Numbered from the stretch's first letter, positions 1 to 9,251 are shown. The stretch is DNA of 40,512 nucleotides from Thermus igniterrae ATCC 700962 (GCF_000376265.1 NZ_AQWU01000055.1:165-40676), one strand, 5' to 3'. Translations and numbers: made by a program. The notes: generated by a model from the sequence alone, not told the origin.

Positions 1-32
1 AGGGGGTATGCATTGAATATCCGAAAGGGGGG
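1..32 (+). repeat. 32-bp repeat, left copy (inverted relative to right copy)
   Basis: The first 32 bases are an exact reverse complement of 40413-40444. Past the inner edge both copies also share a short CTTGA, after one differing base. The copy lies just upstream of the promoter of the lipoprotein gene. It may be the end of an insertion sequence or another dispersed element cut by the edge of the window. No transposase is visible. Confidence 0.85.
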
Positions 33-34
33 TC

Positions 35-61
35 TTGATAGCTTTTAGATGTCAGTATAAA
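35..61 (+). promoter_or_regulatory. putative promoter for lipoprotein-protease operon
   Basis: TTGATA at 35-40 and TATAAA at 56-61 are separated by 15 bases, slightly short for a sigma-A-type promoter. The -10 box ends 12 bases before the ATG at 74, so the transcript would have almost no leader. The stretch is unusually A+T-rich for this genome. Confidence 0.5.
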
Positions 62-73
62 CTCTACTCCATT

Positions 74-1825
74 ATGATCTTCTTCCGAAAAAGGCTTGCG
101 AAATCTAGGAAATGTACTCTTTGGATGCTAATTAACCTAGGGCTTTGGCTTCCCGGATGTTCCCCTTACGACCCCACTGCCATACACACCCTCTCGGGTA
201 CGGTGGTCAGCGAGTACGCCGGCGGGCCCGTGGCCGGAAGCACGCTCAAGCTCTACAAAAACGGCAACCTGGTGGCCACGACCCTCTCCGGAGCCGATGG
301 GAGCTTCAGCTTTGGTACCTTAGCCCCCGGCACCTACCGCCTGGAGGCCCAAAAGCCCGGCATGGCGGGAAGCATCCTGGAAGGGATACGCGTGCCGGAG
401 ATGGCCAGCGTCACCCTCATCCAACGCCAGGCCTTTGACGCCAGCGCCACCACCACCCCGCCCACCCTCCTCATCACCCGGGACGGCACCCAGCCCCTGG
501 AAGGGGGTACCTTCACCAACACCATCCCCTTCCGTGTCCAGGTGGATACCACCAAGGACTACGTCCGTCCCATGCGCCTCATCTACGTGGCCCTGGGCCG
601 CACCCCGGGCTCGGCCTTCATCACCAACAGCGCCACCTGGACCCGCCAGGTGTTCAGCAACGTGGAGGACACCGGCAATCGCGCCCTCAGCGGTGCCAAC
701 GTGGCCGGCTTCGGCAGCGCCAGCGGGGAAACCGTTTACGTGGAGGTGGTGGCCTACGACTTCAACCTGAACCGCAGCCACTACCTGATTCCCATCACCT
801 TCAAGAACACCTCGCCTAACCAGAACAACACTGTGAGCGCCCCCACCAGAGTGGCCGCCACCGCCATCACCCTGGGCCAGGCGGTGGGCTTCTTCAGCGT
901 CAAGAGCCCGACTACCCTTAAGGTGCCGGTAGCCAAGGGCACGATGGGCGAGCTCACCCTGGACCCTGAGGCGGTACCGGAGGGAAGCAACCTCTACGTG
1001 GAAGTGCGCTGGTGCTACACCGCCACTGCCACCCCCTTCGCTTTTGACATCGAACGCTCCACCGACGGGACCAACTGGACCCGGGTGGGCACCGTAGGAG
1101 GAGGCAGAAGCAGCAGTTGCCCCAACAACCCTCTGGACCGCCCCTTCTTCTTCCGCGACGCCTCGCCCGACCTGACCCCCGGCCAGACCTACTACTACCG
1201 GGTGGTAGCCCGGGGAGCCAACCAGGCCCCAAGCACCCCCAGCGCCACCACGCCCCTACCCCCCTTCTTCGCCCCCCTCCTGAGCCCCGCGGACGAAAGC
1301 ACGGGGGTCTCCCGCACGCCCGACTTCACCATCGGGCACCCCCAGCTCACCATCGGGGCAGACGGGGCCGCCTACAACCTGCTCCTCTGGGACACCCTTA
1401 CCGGGGACAGCGTGGCCTGGCAGAGCCTGGCGGGGTATAACCTCCTGGTGGAGTTCGGCACCCCGGACAACGGCATCCCCAGCGGGGAAGCCCTGGTCTA
1501 TGGCTTCCATCCCCCCACGAACGGCGTGGTGTTCTTCACCGACACCGCCGGGATTGTGGACTCGACAAGGCCCAACCGGGTGCCGGTGGACGTAACCCAG
1601 GGTACCGTGAGCATCCCCTACAACTTTGACGGCCTGGCCCAGCTCCCCGCCCTGCAGGCCCTGCGCTCCTACGCTTGGCAGCTCTACGTGGCCTACGCTT
1701 ACAAGTACAACCCTCAGGAAAACCGCATCTCGGCCTACAGCATCCAGACCTGGCCCAGCTCCACCTCCTTCATCCGCATCTCCCGTCCCGGCACCCAGGT
1801 CTTTGACTTCACCACGGGGCAGTAA
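74..1825 (+). CDS. lipoprotein with carboxypeptidase-regulatory and Fn3-like domains
   Basis: Probable outer-surface or periplasmic lipoprotein of 583 residues, function unknown. From the ATG at 74 the N-terminus has a basic region (RKRLAKSRK), a hydrophobic stretch and the lipobox LPGC, a typical lipoprotein signal. The frame is open back to a TTG at 35, but that start would fall inside the promoter; an ATG at 125 would remove the basic region. After the signal, about 45-110 residues look like a carboxypeptidase-regulatory-like beta-sandwich (a GTV...G.PV.G start and a PGTYRLEA motif). A region near residues 300-390 resembles fibronectin type III (SPDLTPGQTYYYRVVA). The remainder is beta-rich and Thr/Pro/Gly-rich. 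The stop is followed at once by the Shine-Dalgarno of the protease gene, so the two are co-transcribed and may work together at the cell envelope. The first ~120 bases are much richer in A+T than the rest. Confidence 0.75.
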   Translation: MIFFRKRLAKSRKCTLWMLINLGLWLPGCSPYDPTAIHTLSGTVVSEYAGGPVAGSTLKLYKNGNLVATTLSGADGSFSFGTLAPGTYRLEAQKPGMAGSILEGIRVPEMASVTLIQRQAFDASATTTPPTLLITRDGTQPLEGGTFTNTIPFRVQVDTTKDYVRPMRLIYVALGRTPGSAFITNSATWTRQVFSNVEDTGNRALSGANVAGFGSASGETVYVEVVAYDFNLNRSHYLIPITFKNTSPNQNNTVSAPTRVAATAITLGQAVGFFSVKSPTTLKVPVAKGTMGELTLDPEAVPEGSNLYVEVRWCYTATATPFAFDIERSTDGTNWTRVGTVGGGRSSSCPNNPLDRPFFFRDASPDLTPGQTYYYRVVARGANQAPSTPSATTPLPPFFAPLLSPADESTGVSRTPDFTIGHPQLTIGADGAAYNLLLWDTLTGDSVAWQSLAGYNLLVEFGTPDNGIPSGEALVYGFHPPTNGVVFFTDTAGIVDSTRPNRVPVDVTQGTVSIPYNFDGLAQLPALQALRSYAWQLYVAYAYKYNPQENRISAYSIQTWPSSTSFIRISRPGTQVFDFTTGQ

Positions 1826-1834
1826 GGAGGCATG

Positions 1835-3889
1835 ATGAAGAACCTTCGCCTAACCCTTATCCTCGGTCTTGCCGCCCTGCTCGGGGCTTGCTCCACTCCG
1901 CCTCAGGGCGCCGCCCCCTCGGCCACCCTCGCTATCTCGGAGGGCATCCGCCACTTCCGGGGGCAGGTGGTGGTGGGCTACCAGGACGAGGCCGCCCTCC
2001 AGACCGCCATCCAAAAGCTCCGGGCCAGGGAGATTGCCCGGATCCCCGAGCTCAAGGCCGCCCTCCTCCAGGTGGAGGGGGATGCCCTGAAGGCGAGCCG
2101 TAGCTTGAAGGGGCTTCGGGGGCTGCGCTTCGCCGAGCCCCACCTGGCCCAGGTCACCCCGCCCAGCGAGGACCCCGTGGAGCGTCCTCGCCAGGAAAGC
2201 GGCCTGGTGCCCCTGGCCAACCCCGCCGACCAGATTCTGGATGGGCTACCCCAGTACGCCCTGGACCCCCGGCACCTCAACGCCAAGCGGGCCTGGGACC
2301 TGGGGTTTGAGGGCCAGGGGGTGACGGTGGCCATCATCGACGACGCCGCCGACGTTACCCACCCTGACCTGGCCGCCAACTGGGCAGGCAAGGCCTACGA
2401 CCCCGTGACCAACACCACCTACACCAGCGCCAGTGCCTGGTTGGCCTTTATCAACAACAACCCCAACATCTCCCACGGCACCTTCGTGGCCTCCACGGTG
2501 AGCGCTCCCCGGGATGGCCAGGGCATCGCCGGGTTGGCCCCCAAGACCAAGTTCCTCCCCGTGGCCATCTTCCAACCCGGCTACGTGGGCGACTTCTACG
2601 TGGCCCGGGGCATCGTCTGGGCAGTGAACAACGGGGCCCAGGTGCTCAACAACTCCTGGGGTGGCCTCGGGTACGGGGAGCTGGTGAAGGAAGCCTTTGA
2701 CTATGCCCTAGCCAACGGGGTGGTGGTGGTGGCCAGCGCCGGGAACTCCTCCAAGGACGAGGTGCGCACCCCCGCGGGCTACCCGGGCATCATCGCCTCG
2801 GTAGCAGCGGACGGGAACCGCAACCGCGCCGACTTCTCCACCCACGGCCGCCACGTTTCCAGCGCTGCGCCCGGGGTGGATGTCCTCCTGGCCAACCCCA
2901 CCTGGCTGGGCGGGGGGTACGGGCTCATCTCCGGTACCTCCTTCTCGGGGCCCTATACCGCGGCGGCCGCCGCCCTGGTGAAGGCCGCCTGCCCAGGCGC
3001 CACCCCCTACCAGGTGCGCCGGGCCCTGGAGAGCACCACCTGGGAAAGGAGCTTCAGCCGGCAAAAGGGCTGGGGGCACCTGAACGCCGGCAACCTGGCC
3101 GACCTCCTGAAACAGGGCTGTGGGGCGCTTCCGCCCAAGGGCGCGGTGGTGCGGGTAAAGGTAGAGTACTTCAACCAAGACGGCGTCTTCCCCGGGTTGC
3201 TGGCCGATGTGATCCTCCGGGGTAAGGGCCTGCGCCCCGGGGACCCCAATGACCCCACCCCTATGTACTGGGCCCGCACCAATCAGGAGGGCGAGGCCTG
3301 GTTCTACGAGATCGCCCCTGGGGAGTACGATATCTACGTGGCCGGGGCTGACCTGGCCCTCACGGGTGGCTTCCCCGAGGAGCGGGGAACCTTTGTGGGC
3401 ACCCTGGTGGCCACCTCGGGCTCCCACGCGGGCAACCCGGACTTCAAGCCGGTGCGCCTAAACGCGACCCAAGTAGAGCTCAACCCCACCGACCCCTACG
3501 ATCCCAACGACAACACCGCTCAGGCCAAGCCCATCGCCTACAACACCACCACCCAGATGGCCTACATCTTCGGCCAACCCCGGGACTTTGACTACTTCGC
3601 CTTCTCCGGAACCGCCGGGGACCAGATCCGGGCCCGGGTGTACGCCCGCTCCAGTCTGGGAGGAACCCTGGACTCCTACCTCTATCTGCTGGACGGAAAC
3701 GGAAACGTGCTGACCGAAAACGACGACATTGTCTCCGGACAGAACACCGATTCGGAGATCGCCTACACCCTCCCGAACACCGGAACCTACTATCTGGTGG
3801 TGACCAGCTACACCATCGCCAGCAACCCCAACGCCTCCGACGATAGCCCCTTCAACAAGTACCGGCTGGAGCTGAAGAAGACCAACTAG
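1835..3889 (+). CDS. subtilisin-like serine protease (S8), lipoprotein
   Basis: Exported subtilase of 684 residues. The signal ends in the lipobox LLGAC, with Cys19 as the lipidation site. Residues 40-110 resemble a subtilase propeptide. The catalytic triad is visible: Asp169 in VAIIDDA, His214 in SHGTFVA and Ser369 in GTSFSGP, with oxyanion Asn304 in SAGN. After the protease domain (about 140-425), residues 435-540 form a beta-rich region with a carboxypeptidase-regulatory look, and residues 560-675 match a bacterial pre-peptidase C-terminal (PPC) domain (DPNDN, DFDYFAFSG, GTYYLVV). AAGGAGG at 1824-1830 fits the second of two tandem ATGs better; 1832 is the alternative start. It is the second gene of the operon and is followed by a strong hairpin. 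Lipidation suggests the protease is anchored rather than released. The substrate is unknown. Confidence 0.92.
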   Translation: MKNLRLTLILGLAALLGACSTPPQGAAPSATLAISEGIRHFRGQVVVGYQDEAALQTAIQKLRAREIARIPELKAALLQVEGDALKASRSLKGLRGLRFAEPHLAQVTPPSEDPVERPRQESGLVPLANPADQILDGLPQYALDPRHLNAKRAWDLGFEGQGVTVAIIDDAADVTHPDLAANWAGKAYDPVTNTTYTSASAWLAFINNNPNISHGTFVASTVSAPRDGQGIAGLAPKTKFLPVAIFQPGYVGDFYVARGIVWAVNNGAQVLNNSWGGLGYGELVKEAFDYALANGVVVVASAGNSSKDEVRTPAGYPGIIASVAADGNRNRADFSTHGRHVSSAAPGVDVLLANPTWLGGGYGLISGTSFSGPYTAAAAALVKAACPGATPYQVRRALESTTWERSFSRQKGWGHLNAGNLADLLKQGCGALPPKGAVVRVKVEYFNQDGVFPGLLADVILRGKGLRPGDPNDPTPMYWARTNQEGEAWFYEIAPGEYDIYVAGADLALTGGFPEERGTFVGTLVATSGSHAGNPDFKPVRLNATQVELNPTDPYDPNDNTAQAKPIAYNTTTQMAYIFGQPRDFDYFAFSGTAGDQIRARVYARSSLGGTLDSYLYLLDGNGNVLTENDDIVSGQNTDSEIAYTLPNTGTYYLVVTSYTIASNPNASDDSPFNKYRLELKKTN

Positions 3890-3901
3890 GTAAGAGACTA
3901 T

Positions 3902-3927
3902 CCCCGGCCGGCTTGCACCGGCCGGGG
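3902..3927. terminator. bidirectional hairpin terminator
   Basis: A perfect 10-bp G+C stem (CCCCGGCCGG / CCGGCCGGGG) with a 6-base loop sits between the stops of the convergent protease and E3 genes, 12 and 8 bases away. There is no long U-tract, which is common in this genus. Confidence 0.8.
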
Positions 3928-3935
3928 GTAAGGCT

Positions 3936-5303
3936 TTAGAGGTGAATGGGCTTTTCCCACGCCCCCAAGGCCGCTTCCTTGAGGATTTCCGAGAGGGAGG
4001 GATGGGCGTGGGGGGCGCGGCCCACGTCCTCGGCGCTGGCCTTGAAGAAGATGGCCAGGGCGGCCTCCGCCAGGATGTCCCCCATCCGGGCCCCGATGCC
4101 GTGGACCCCCAGGATGCGGTCGGTCTGGGCGTGGGCCAGGACCTTGACGAAGCCCTCGGTCTCCCCCATGGCCCGGGCACGGCCGCTGGCGGAGTAGGGG
4201 AACTTCCCCACCTTGTAGGGAATGCCCCGTTCCTTCAGCTCCTCCTCCGTGTACCCTACCCCGGCCACCTCGGGGTGGGTGTAGACCACGCTGGGGATGG
4301 CCAGGTAGTCCACGTGGCCGTAGCCCTTCACCATGTGCTCCACCGCGGCCACACCCTCCTCGCTGGCCTTGTGAGCCAGCATGGGGCCCCGGATCACATC
4401 CCCGATGGCGTAGATGTGGGGTACGGGGGTTCTAAGGTGCTCATCCACGGGGATGCGGCCCTTTTCGTCGGTGGTGAGGCCCGCCTTTTCCAGGGCCAGG
4501 CCCTCGGTATAGGGCCTGCGCCCCACGGCCAGGAGGACCCGGTCGGCCTCGAGGACCTCCCCCCCCGCCAGCTCCACCCGGGCTCCCCGGCCCTGGGGAC
4601 GGACAGCCGTCACCCTCACCCCGGTGCGGATCTCCAGGCCCTGCTTCTTGAAAACCTTCTCCGCGGCCCGGGAGAGCTCCTGGTCCATGGTGGGCAGGAT
4701 GCGGTCCATGTACTCCAGGACCACCACCTCCGCCCCCAGGCGGTGCCAGACCACCCCCAGCTCCAACCCGATGACCCCGCCCCCCACCACGATGAGCCGC
4801 CCGGGCACCTCGGGGAAGCTCAGGGCCTCGGTGGAGGTCACCACCCGCTCATAGTCCACCTCCGCCCAGGGGGGGATGAGGGGGGCAGAACCGGTGGCGA
4901 TGAGGATGTGGCGGGCGGAAAGCTCCTCCCCCGTCTCCTGCACCAGTACCTTGCCGGGGGAGAGGAAGCGGGCCGTGCCCTGGTAGCGGGTGATGCCGTT
5001 TTTCTTGAAGAGGAACTCAATCCCCTGGGTGTTGGCCTGGACCACCTTGTCCTTGTGGGCCAGGAGGCCCTTCAGGTCCAGCTCCAGGCCCTGGACCTTG
5101 GCCCCCAGAAGGCCCTTTTTCACCTCGTAGATGCGCTCGCTGGTCTCCAGGAGGGCCTTGGAGGGGATGCACCCCACCCGCAGGCAGGTGCCCCCCAGGG
5201 CCTTCTCCTTCTCCACCACCCCCACCTTGAGGCCCAGCTGGGCCGCCCGTATGGCGGCCACGTACCCCCCAGGGCCGGCGCCAATCACCAGAAGGTCGTA
5301 CAT
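3936..5303 (-). CDS. lpdA: dihydrolipoamide dehydrogenase (E3), 2-oxoglutarate dehydrogenase operon
   Basis: FAD enzyme of 455 residues that reoxidises dihydrolipoyl groups with NAD+. It has the FAD-binding GAGPGG at residues 8-13, the redox disulfide in CLRVGC (Cys40, Cys45), a second Rossmann motif VVGGGVIGLELG, the FAD-contact YAIGDV, and the C-terminal catalytic pair in HPSLSE (His434, Glu439). The ATG at 5303 follows GGAGG with 6-base spacing; the frame is open to 5339, but that part lies inside the E2 gene. It is the last gene of the operon, one base after the E2 stop, which places it with 2-oxoglutarate dehydrogenase. A second E3 gene at 29736 belongs to the branched-chain complex. Confidence 0.95.
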   Translation of the reverse strand: MYDLLVIGAGPGGYVAAIRAAQLGLKVGVVEKEKALGGTCLRVGCIPSKALLETSERIYEVKKGLLGAKVQGLELDLKGLLAHKDKVVQANTQGIEFLFKKNGITRYQGTARFLSPGKVLVQETGEELSARHILIATGSAPLIPPWAEVDYERVVTSTEALSFPEVPGRLIVVGGGVIGLELGVVWHRLGAEVVVLEYMDRILPTMDQELSRAAEKVFKKQGLEIRTGVRVTAVRPQGRGARVELAGGEVLEADRVLLAVGRRPYTEGLALEKAGLTTDEKGRIPVDEHLRTPVPHIYAIGDVIRGPMLAHKASEEGVAAVEHMVKGYGHVDYLAIPSVVYTHPEVAGVGYTEEELKERGIPYKVGKFPYSASGRARAMGETEGFVKVLAHAQTDRILGVHGIGARMGDILAEAALAIFFKASAEDVGRAPHAHPSLSEILKEAALGAWEKPIHL

Positions 5304-5304
5304 G

Positions 5305-6507
5305 CTAGACCTCCAGGAGGAGGCGCACGGGGTTCTCAATGAGCTCCTTCACCCGGCGCAGGAAGGTGACCGCCTCCCGGCCGTCCACGATGCGGTGGTC
5401 GTAGGAGAGGGCCAGGTACATCATGGGCCGGACCACCACCTGCCCCTCCCGGGCCACGGGCCTCTCCTGGATGGCGTGCATGCCCAGGATGCCCACCTGG
5501 GGTGGGTTGAGGAGGGGGGTGGAGTTGAGGGAACCGTAGATGCCCCCGTTGGTGATGGTGAAGGTGCCCCCCATGAGCTCCTCGGGCTTGAGCTTCTTGG
5601 TGCGGGCCCTTTCGGCGAAGTCGGCAATCTGCCGCTCAATCTCGGCGAAGGAGAGGCGGTCGGCGTCCCGCAGGACGGGCACCACCAGCCCCTCCCCGCC
5701 CCCCACGGCCACCCCGATGTCGTAGTAGCGGTGGTAGACAATGGCGTTGTCGCGGATCTCCGCGTTGAGCTCGGGAATCTCCTTGAGGGCCTGGACCACG
5801 GCCTTCACGAAGAAGCTCATGAAGCCCAGCTTCACCCCGTGCTTCTTCTGGAAAGCCTCCCCCAGCTCCCTCCTCAGGGCCATCACCGCGGACATGTCCG
5901 CCTCGTTGAAGGTGGTGAGCATGGCCGTGGTCTGCCGGGCCTGGAGGAGGCGCTCGGCGATGCGGCGGCGCAGGGGGGTCATGGGCACGGCCTCGCTCAC
6001 CCGCCAGGGCCTGTCCGCAGGGGGTTGGGAAGCGGGAAGGGGGGTGGGGGCGGGAGCCGGCGCAGGAGCAGGGGCGGGAGCCGGTACCTGGGGAGCCCGG
6101 GCCTCCAGGTGGCGGAGCACGTCCTCCTTGAGGATGCGCCCCCCAAGGCCGGTGCCCGCCACCTCGGCGGGGGAAAGGCCCGCTTCCTGCAGGAGGCGCT
6201 CCGCGGCGGGCATGGCCAGGGGCTCCCCAGCGGGGACCGCCGGGGCCTCAGGGGCCTTGGCCTCCGCCTGGGCCGCGGCCTCCAGGAGGGCGATGGCCTC
6301 CCCCACCCGGGCCGTCTCCCCGGTGCGCTTGAGGATCTTCTTCAGGGTACCCGCGAAGGGTGCGGGGAGCTCCAGGGTGGCCTTGTCGGTGATGAGCTCC
6401 ACCAGGGGCTCATCCGGGGCAAAGGCCTCCCCTTCCCCCTTCAACCAGGCGCCGATTTCCACTTCCACGATGGACTCGCCCACGGAGGGCACCTTGAGTT
6501 CTTGCAC
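5305..6507 (-). CDS. sucB: dihydrolipoyl succinyltransferase (E2 of 2-oxoglutarate dehydrogenase)
   Basis: Core E2 enzyme of 400 residues that moves the succinyl group from E1 to CoA. Domains in order: one lipoyl domain (1-80) with lipoyl-lysine Lys42 in TDKA; an E3-binding domain (about 95-130, PAAERLL ... [13 protein letters not shown]); a flexible Pro/Ala linker of repeated PA pairs (about 135-160); and the catalytic acyltransferase domain (170-400) with the active site in DHRIVDG (His371, Asp375). The start is GTG at 6507 behind a GGGAGG ribosome site in the gap after sucA. Size and domain plan match standard succinyl-type E2. Sitting between sucA and an E3 gene confirms the substrate class. 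Confidence 0.95.
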   Translation of the reverse strand: MQELKVPSVGESIVEVEIGAWLKGEGEAFAPDEPLVELITDKATLELPAPFAGTLKKILKRTGETARVGEAIALLEAAAQAEAKAPEAPAVPAGEPLAMPAAERLLQEAGLSPAEVAGTGLGGRILKEDVLRHLEARAPQVPAPAPAPAPAPAPTPLPASQPPADRPWRVSEAVPMTPLRRRIAERLLQARQTTAMLTTFNEADMSAVMALRRELGEAFQKKHGVKLGFMSFFVKAVVQALKEIPELNAEIRDNAIVYHRYYDIGVAVGGGEGLVVPVLRDADRLSFAEIERQIADFAERARTKKLKPEELMGGTFTITNGGIYGSLNSTPLLNPPQVGILGMHAIQERPVAREGQVVVRPMMYLALSYDHRIVDGREAVTFLRRVKELIENPVRLLLEV

Positions 6508-6518
6508 CGTTTACCTCC

Positions 6519-9203
6519 CTATTTGAAGGCCTCTTCCAGAAGGGCTTCCTGCTCCAGCTTGTGCACCTTGGAGGAGCCCACGGCCGGGCTTGGGGACTCG
6601 GGCCGGGCCACCACGCGGAAGGGGTGGCCGTAGATCTCCCCGCAGAAGCGGGCGGAAAGGTACCACCAGGCCCCCTGGTTCACGGGCTCCTCCTGCACGT
6701 AGACCACGGGGGTCTTCTTGGGGTAGAAGGCCAGGGCCTCCTTTAGGGCCTCCTCGGGGAAAGGGTAGAGGAGCTCCAGGCGGATCAAGGCCACGTCCTC
6801 CGCCTTGAGCTCCCGGCGCTTCTGCAGAAGGTCGTAGTAGACCTTGCCCGAGGTGAGGAGGACCTTCCTGGCCCCCTTGACCCGCTCGGGGATGACCTTC
6901 TGGAAGCCTCCTTCGGCTAGCTCCTCCAGGGTGGAGACCACCTCGGGGTGGCGGAGGAGGCTTTTGGGGGTCATGACGATGAGGGGCTTGCGGAGGGGGC
7001 GCTTCACCTGGCGGCGCAGGAGGTGGAAGAACTGGGCGGGGGTGGTGGGGTAGGCCACCTGGAGGTTGTCCTTGGCCCCCAGCTGGAGGAAGCGCTCCAA
7101 CCGGGCGGAGGAGTGCTCGGGGCCTTGGCCCTCGAGGCCGTGGGGCAGGAGGAGGACCAGCCCGGAAAGCCGATTCCACTTGGCCTCGGCGCTGGCCAGG
7201 AACTGGTCTATGTACACCTGGGCCACGTTAACGAAGTCCCCAAACTGGGCCTCCCAAAGGATGAGCCCCTCGGGGTAGTCCAGGCTGTACCCGTACTCAA
7301 AGCCCAGGACCCCGGCCTCGGAGAGGGGGGAGTTGTGGATCTCCACCTCCGCCTGCCCCTCGGCCAGGTGGCGCAGGGGGATGTAGGGCTCTCCCGTGCG
7401 GTAGTCGTAAAGGGCGGCATGGCGCTGGGTGAAGGTGCCCCGCAGGGCGTCCTGGCCCGTGAGGCGCACCCGGTGCCCCTCCACGGCCAAGGAGGCAAAG
7501 GCTAAGGCCTCAGCAGCCGCCCAGTCCAGGGGGCGCTTTTCCTCGGCCATCTCCAGACGGGCCTCCAGGAAACGCTTGAGCTTGGGGTGCACCTGGAAGC
7601 CCTCGGGCACCGAGGCCAGGCGCACCAGGAGGCCTTTCAGGACCTCCTTGGAAACCCGGGTGTCCGCCTCGGGCACCAGGGCGTCCGCCCCGCCCACGTA
7701 CCCCTGCCAGAGGCCGGAAAGCCCGTGGGGCACCACCGGGCCCGGCTCCGCCTTCACCCGGGCGAACTCGCTCTCCAGCCGCTCCAGGTAGGCCTCCTGC
7801 CAGGCCCTAAGCTCCTCCTCGGCCACCACCCCTTCCCCCTTAAGCCGCTCGGCGTACACCCGCCAGGGCTCGGGCTTCTTGGCGATGAGGGCGTACATGG
7901 GGGCCTGGGTGAAGGTGGGCTCGTCGGTCTCGTTATGCCCCCGGCGGCGGTAGCCCACCAGGTCTATGACCACATCCTGGCCATAGCGCTGGCGGTACTC
8001 CAGGGCCAGGCGGAGGACGAACCAAAGCTCGTCCAGGGCCTCCGCGTTCACGTGGAAGATGGGGGCCCCCACCATCTTGGCGATGTCCGTGGGGTAGCGA
8101 CAGGAGGTGTACTCCTCGGGGTTGGTGGTGAAGCCCACCTGGTTGTTGGCCACCAGGTGCAGGGTGCCCCCCACCCGGTAGCCAGGAAGCCCCGAGAGGT
8201 TCAGGGTCTCCTGGACGATGCCCTCCCCGATGAAGGCCGAGTCCCCGTGGACCAAAACCGCCAGCCCCCGCTTGCGCTCCCGGTCCCCGAAGCGGTCCTG
8301 CTTGGCGCGAAGCCTCCCCAGGGTCACGGGGTTCACGAACTCCAGGTGGCTGGGGTTGAAGTTGAGGGAGAGGTGCACCGGGCCGAAGGGGGTCTCCAGG
8401 TCGCGGGAAAAGCCCAGGTGGTACTTCACGTCCCCGGCGTAGCCCTCGGGGAAGATCTCCTCAAACTCGCGGAAGATGCGCTCAAAGGGCTTGCCCACCA
8501 CGTTGGCCAGCACGTTGAGCCGCCCCCGGTGGGCCATGCCCAGGACCACCTCCTTGACCCCAAGCCGCGCGGCCTCCACCACCGCCTCCTTAAGGAGGGG
8601 GACCAGGCTTTCCAAGCCTTCGGCGCTGAAGGTCTTGGCCCCCAGGTACTTCTTTTGCAAAAAGGTCTCAAAGAGGCTGGCCTGCATGAGGCCCTCCAGG
8701 AGGCGGCGGCGCACCTCCAGGGGGGGCTTTTCCCAGGGAGCTTCCAGGCGGGCCAGGAGCCAAGAGCGCGCCTCAGGGTCCACGTGGGCCACCTCAATGC
8801 CCACCGGACCCAGGTAGATGGCCTCCAGGCGGGAAAGGAGGGCCTCCAGGGTGGGGGCGCCGAAGAAGGGGGGAAGGGGCTTTTTAAGGTCCTCCGGGGA
8901 GAGGCCGTGGGCCTCCAGGGTGAGCTCCTTGGGCCTGGGCCGGGGACGGCCCAGGGGGTCTATCTGGGCCGCCAGATGCCCCAGTTCCCGGTAGGCCTGG
9001 ACCAGGCGCTCCACCCTGAGGAGGAAGGCCAGGTCCACAGCCTCGGCCACGGGGGTCGGGGTAGGGGGCCCCTCTCGTCGGCCGTCCTCCAGGACCACGG
9101 TGGAGAAGTAGCGCCGCCACTCCTCCGGCAGGGAAAAGGGGTCCTCCAGGTAAGCCCGGTAGAGGGCCTCCAGGTAACCTTGGCTTTCCAGCGTGAGCTC
9201 CAT
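6519..9203 (-). CDS. sucA: 2-oxoglutarate dehydrogenase E1 (thiamine-PP dependent)
   Basis: Homodimeric E1 of 894 residues that decarboxylates 2-oxoglutarate and passes the succinyl group to lipoyl-E2. Recognisable family blocks are the N-terminal E2-contact helix (YLEALYRAYLEDP), MAHRGRLNVL, the thiamine-PP/Mg motif GDSAF...VANNQVGFTTNP, ETDEPTFTQ, and the C-terminal HSSARLERFLQL. The N-terminus is shorter than in E. coli SucA (about 930 residues), but no core block is missing. The ATG at 9203 has GGGAGG 4 bases upstream; an in-frame start at 9215 lies within the Shine-Dalgarno region. It is the first gene of the sucA-sucB-lpdA operon, whose promoter faces that of the paaG-like gene across 86 bases. 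Confidence 0.96.
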   Translation of the reverse strand: MELTLESQGYLEALYRAYLEDPFSLPEEWRRYFSTVVLEDGRREGPPTPTPVAEAVDLAFLLRVERLVQAYRELGHLAAQIDPLGRPRPRPKELTLEAHGLSPEDLKKPLPPFFGAPTLEALLSRLEAIYLGPVGIEVAHVDPEARSWLLARLEAPWEKPPLEVRRRLLEGLMQASLFETFLQKKYLGAKTFSAEGLESLVPLLKEAVVEAARLGVKEVVLGMAHRGRLNVLANVVGKPFERIFREFEEIFPEGYAGDVKYHLGFSRDLETPFGPVHLSLNFNPSHLEFVNPVTLGRLRAKQDRFGDRERKRGLAVLVHGDSAFIGEGIVQETLNLSGLPGYRVGGTLHLVANNQVGFTTNPEEYTSCRYPTDIAKMVGAPIFHVNAEALDELWFVLRLALEYRQRYGQDVVIDLVGYRRRGHNETDEPTFTQAPMYALIAKKPEPWRVYAERLKGEGVVAEEELRAWQEAYLERLESEFARVKAEPGPVVPHGLSGLWQGYVGGADALVPEADTRVSKEVLKGLLVRLASVPEGFQVHPKLKRFLEARLEMAEEKRPLDWAAAEALAFASLAVEGHRVRLTGQDALRGTFTQRHAALYDYRTGEPYIPLRHLAEGQAEVEIHNSPLSEAGVLGFEYGYSLDYPEGLILWEAQFGDFVNVAQVYIDQFLASAEAKWNRLSGLVLLLPHGLEGQGPEHSSARLERFLQLGAKDNLQVAYPTTPAQFFHLLRRQVKRPLRKPLIVMTPKSLLRHPEVVSTLEELAEGGFQKVIPERVKGARKVLLTSGKVYYDLLQKRRELKAEDVALIRLELLYPFPEEALKEALAFYPKKTPVVYVQEEPVNQGAWWYLSARFCGEIYGHPFRVVARPESPSPAVGSSKVHKLEQEALLEEAFK

Positions 9204-9222
9204 CCTGCCTCCCAAGGGGGGT

Positions 9223-9251
9223 GGTATACCCCCTTCATTACGCTACACCAA
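9223..9251 (-). promoter_or_regulatory. promoter of the 2-oxoglutarate dehydrogenase operon
   Basis: On the minus strand TTGGTG (9251-9246) and TATACC (9228-9223) are separated by 17 bases. Transcription would begin about 13 bases before the ATG, leaving room for the GGGAGG ribosome site. GGG directly precedes the -10 box. Confidence 0.55.

Noticed and set aside
35-73. TTG start for the first lipoprotein at base 35
   Set aside because: The TTG coincides with the -35 box and the codons cross the -10 box. The signal peptide is complete from ATG 74.
5301-5342. N-terminal extension of the first E3 gene to 5339
   Set aside because: It would read through the end of sucB in another frame, whereas ATG 5303 has a well-spaced GGAGG and starts exactly at the FAD fold.
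6000-6090. Tandem repeat in the sucB gene
   Set aside because: The repeated GGAGC/GGGGC units simply encode the Pro/Ala interdomain linker normal in E2 enzymes.
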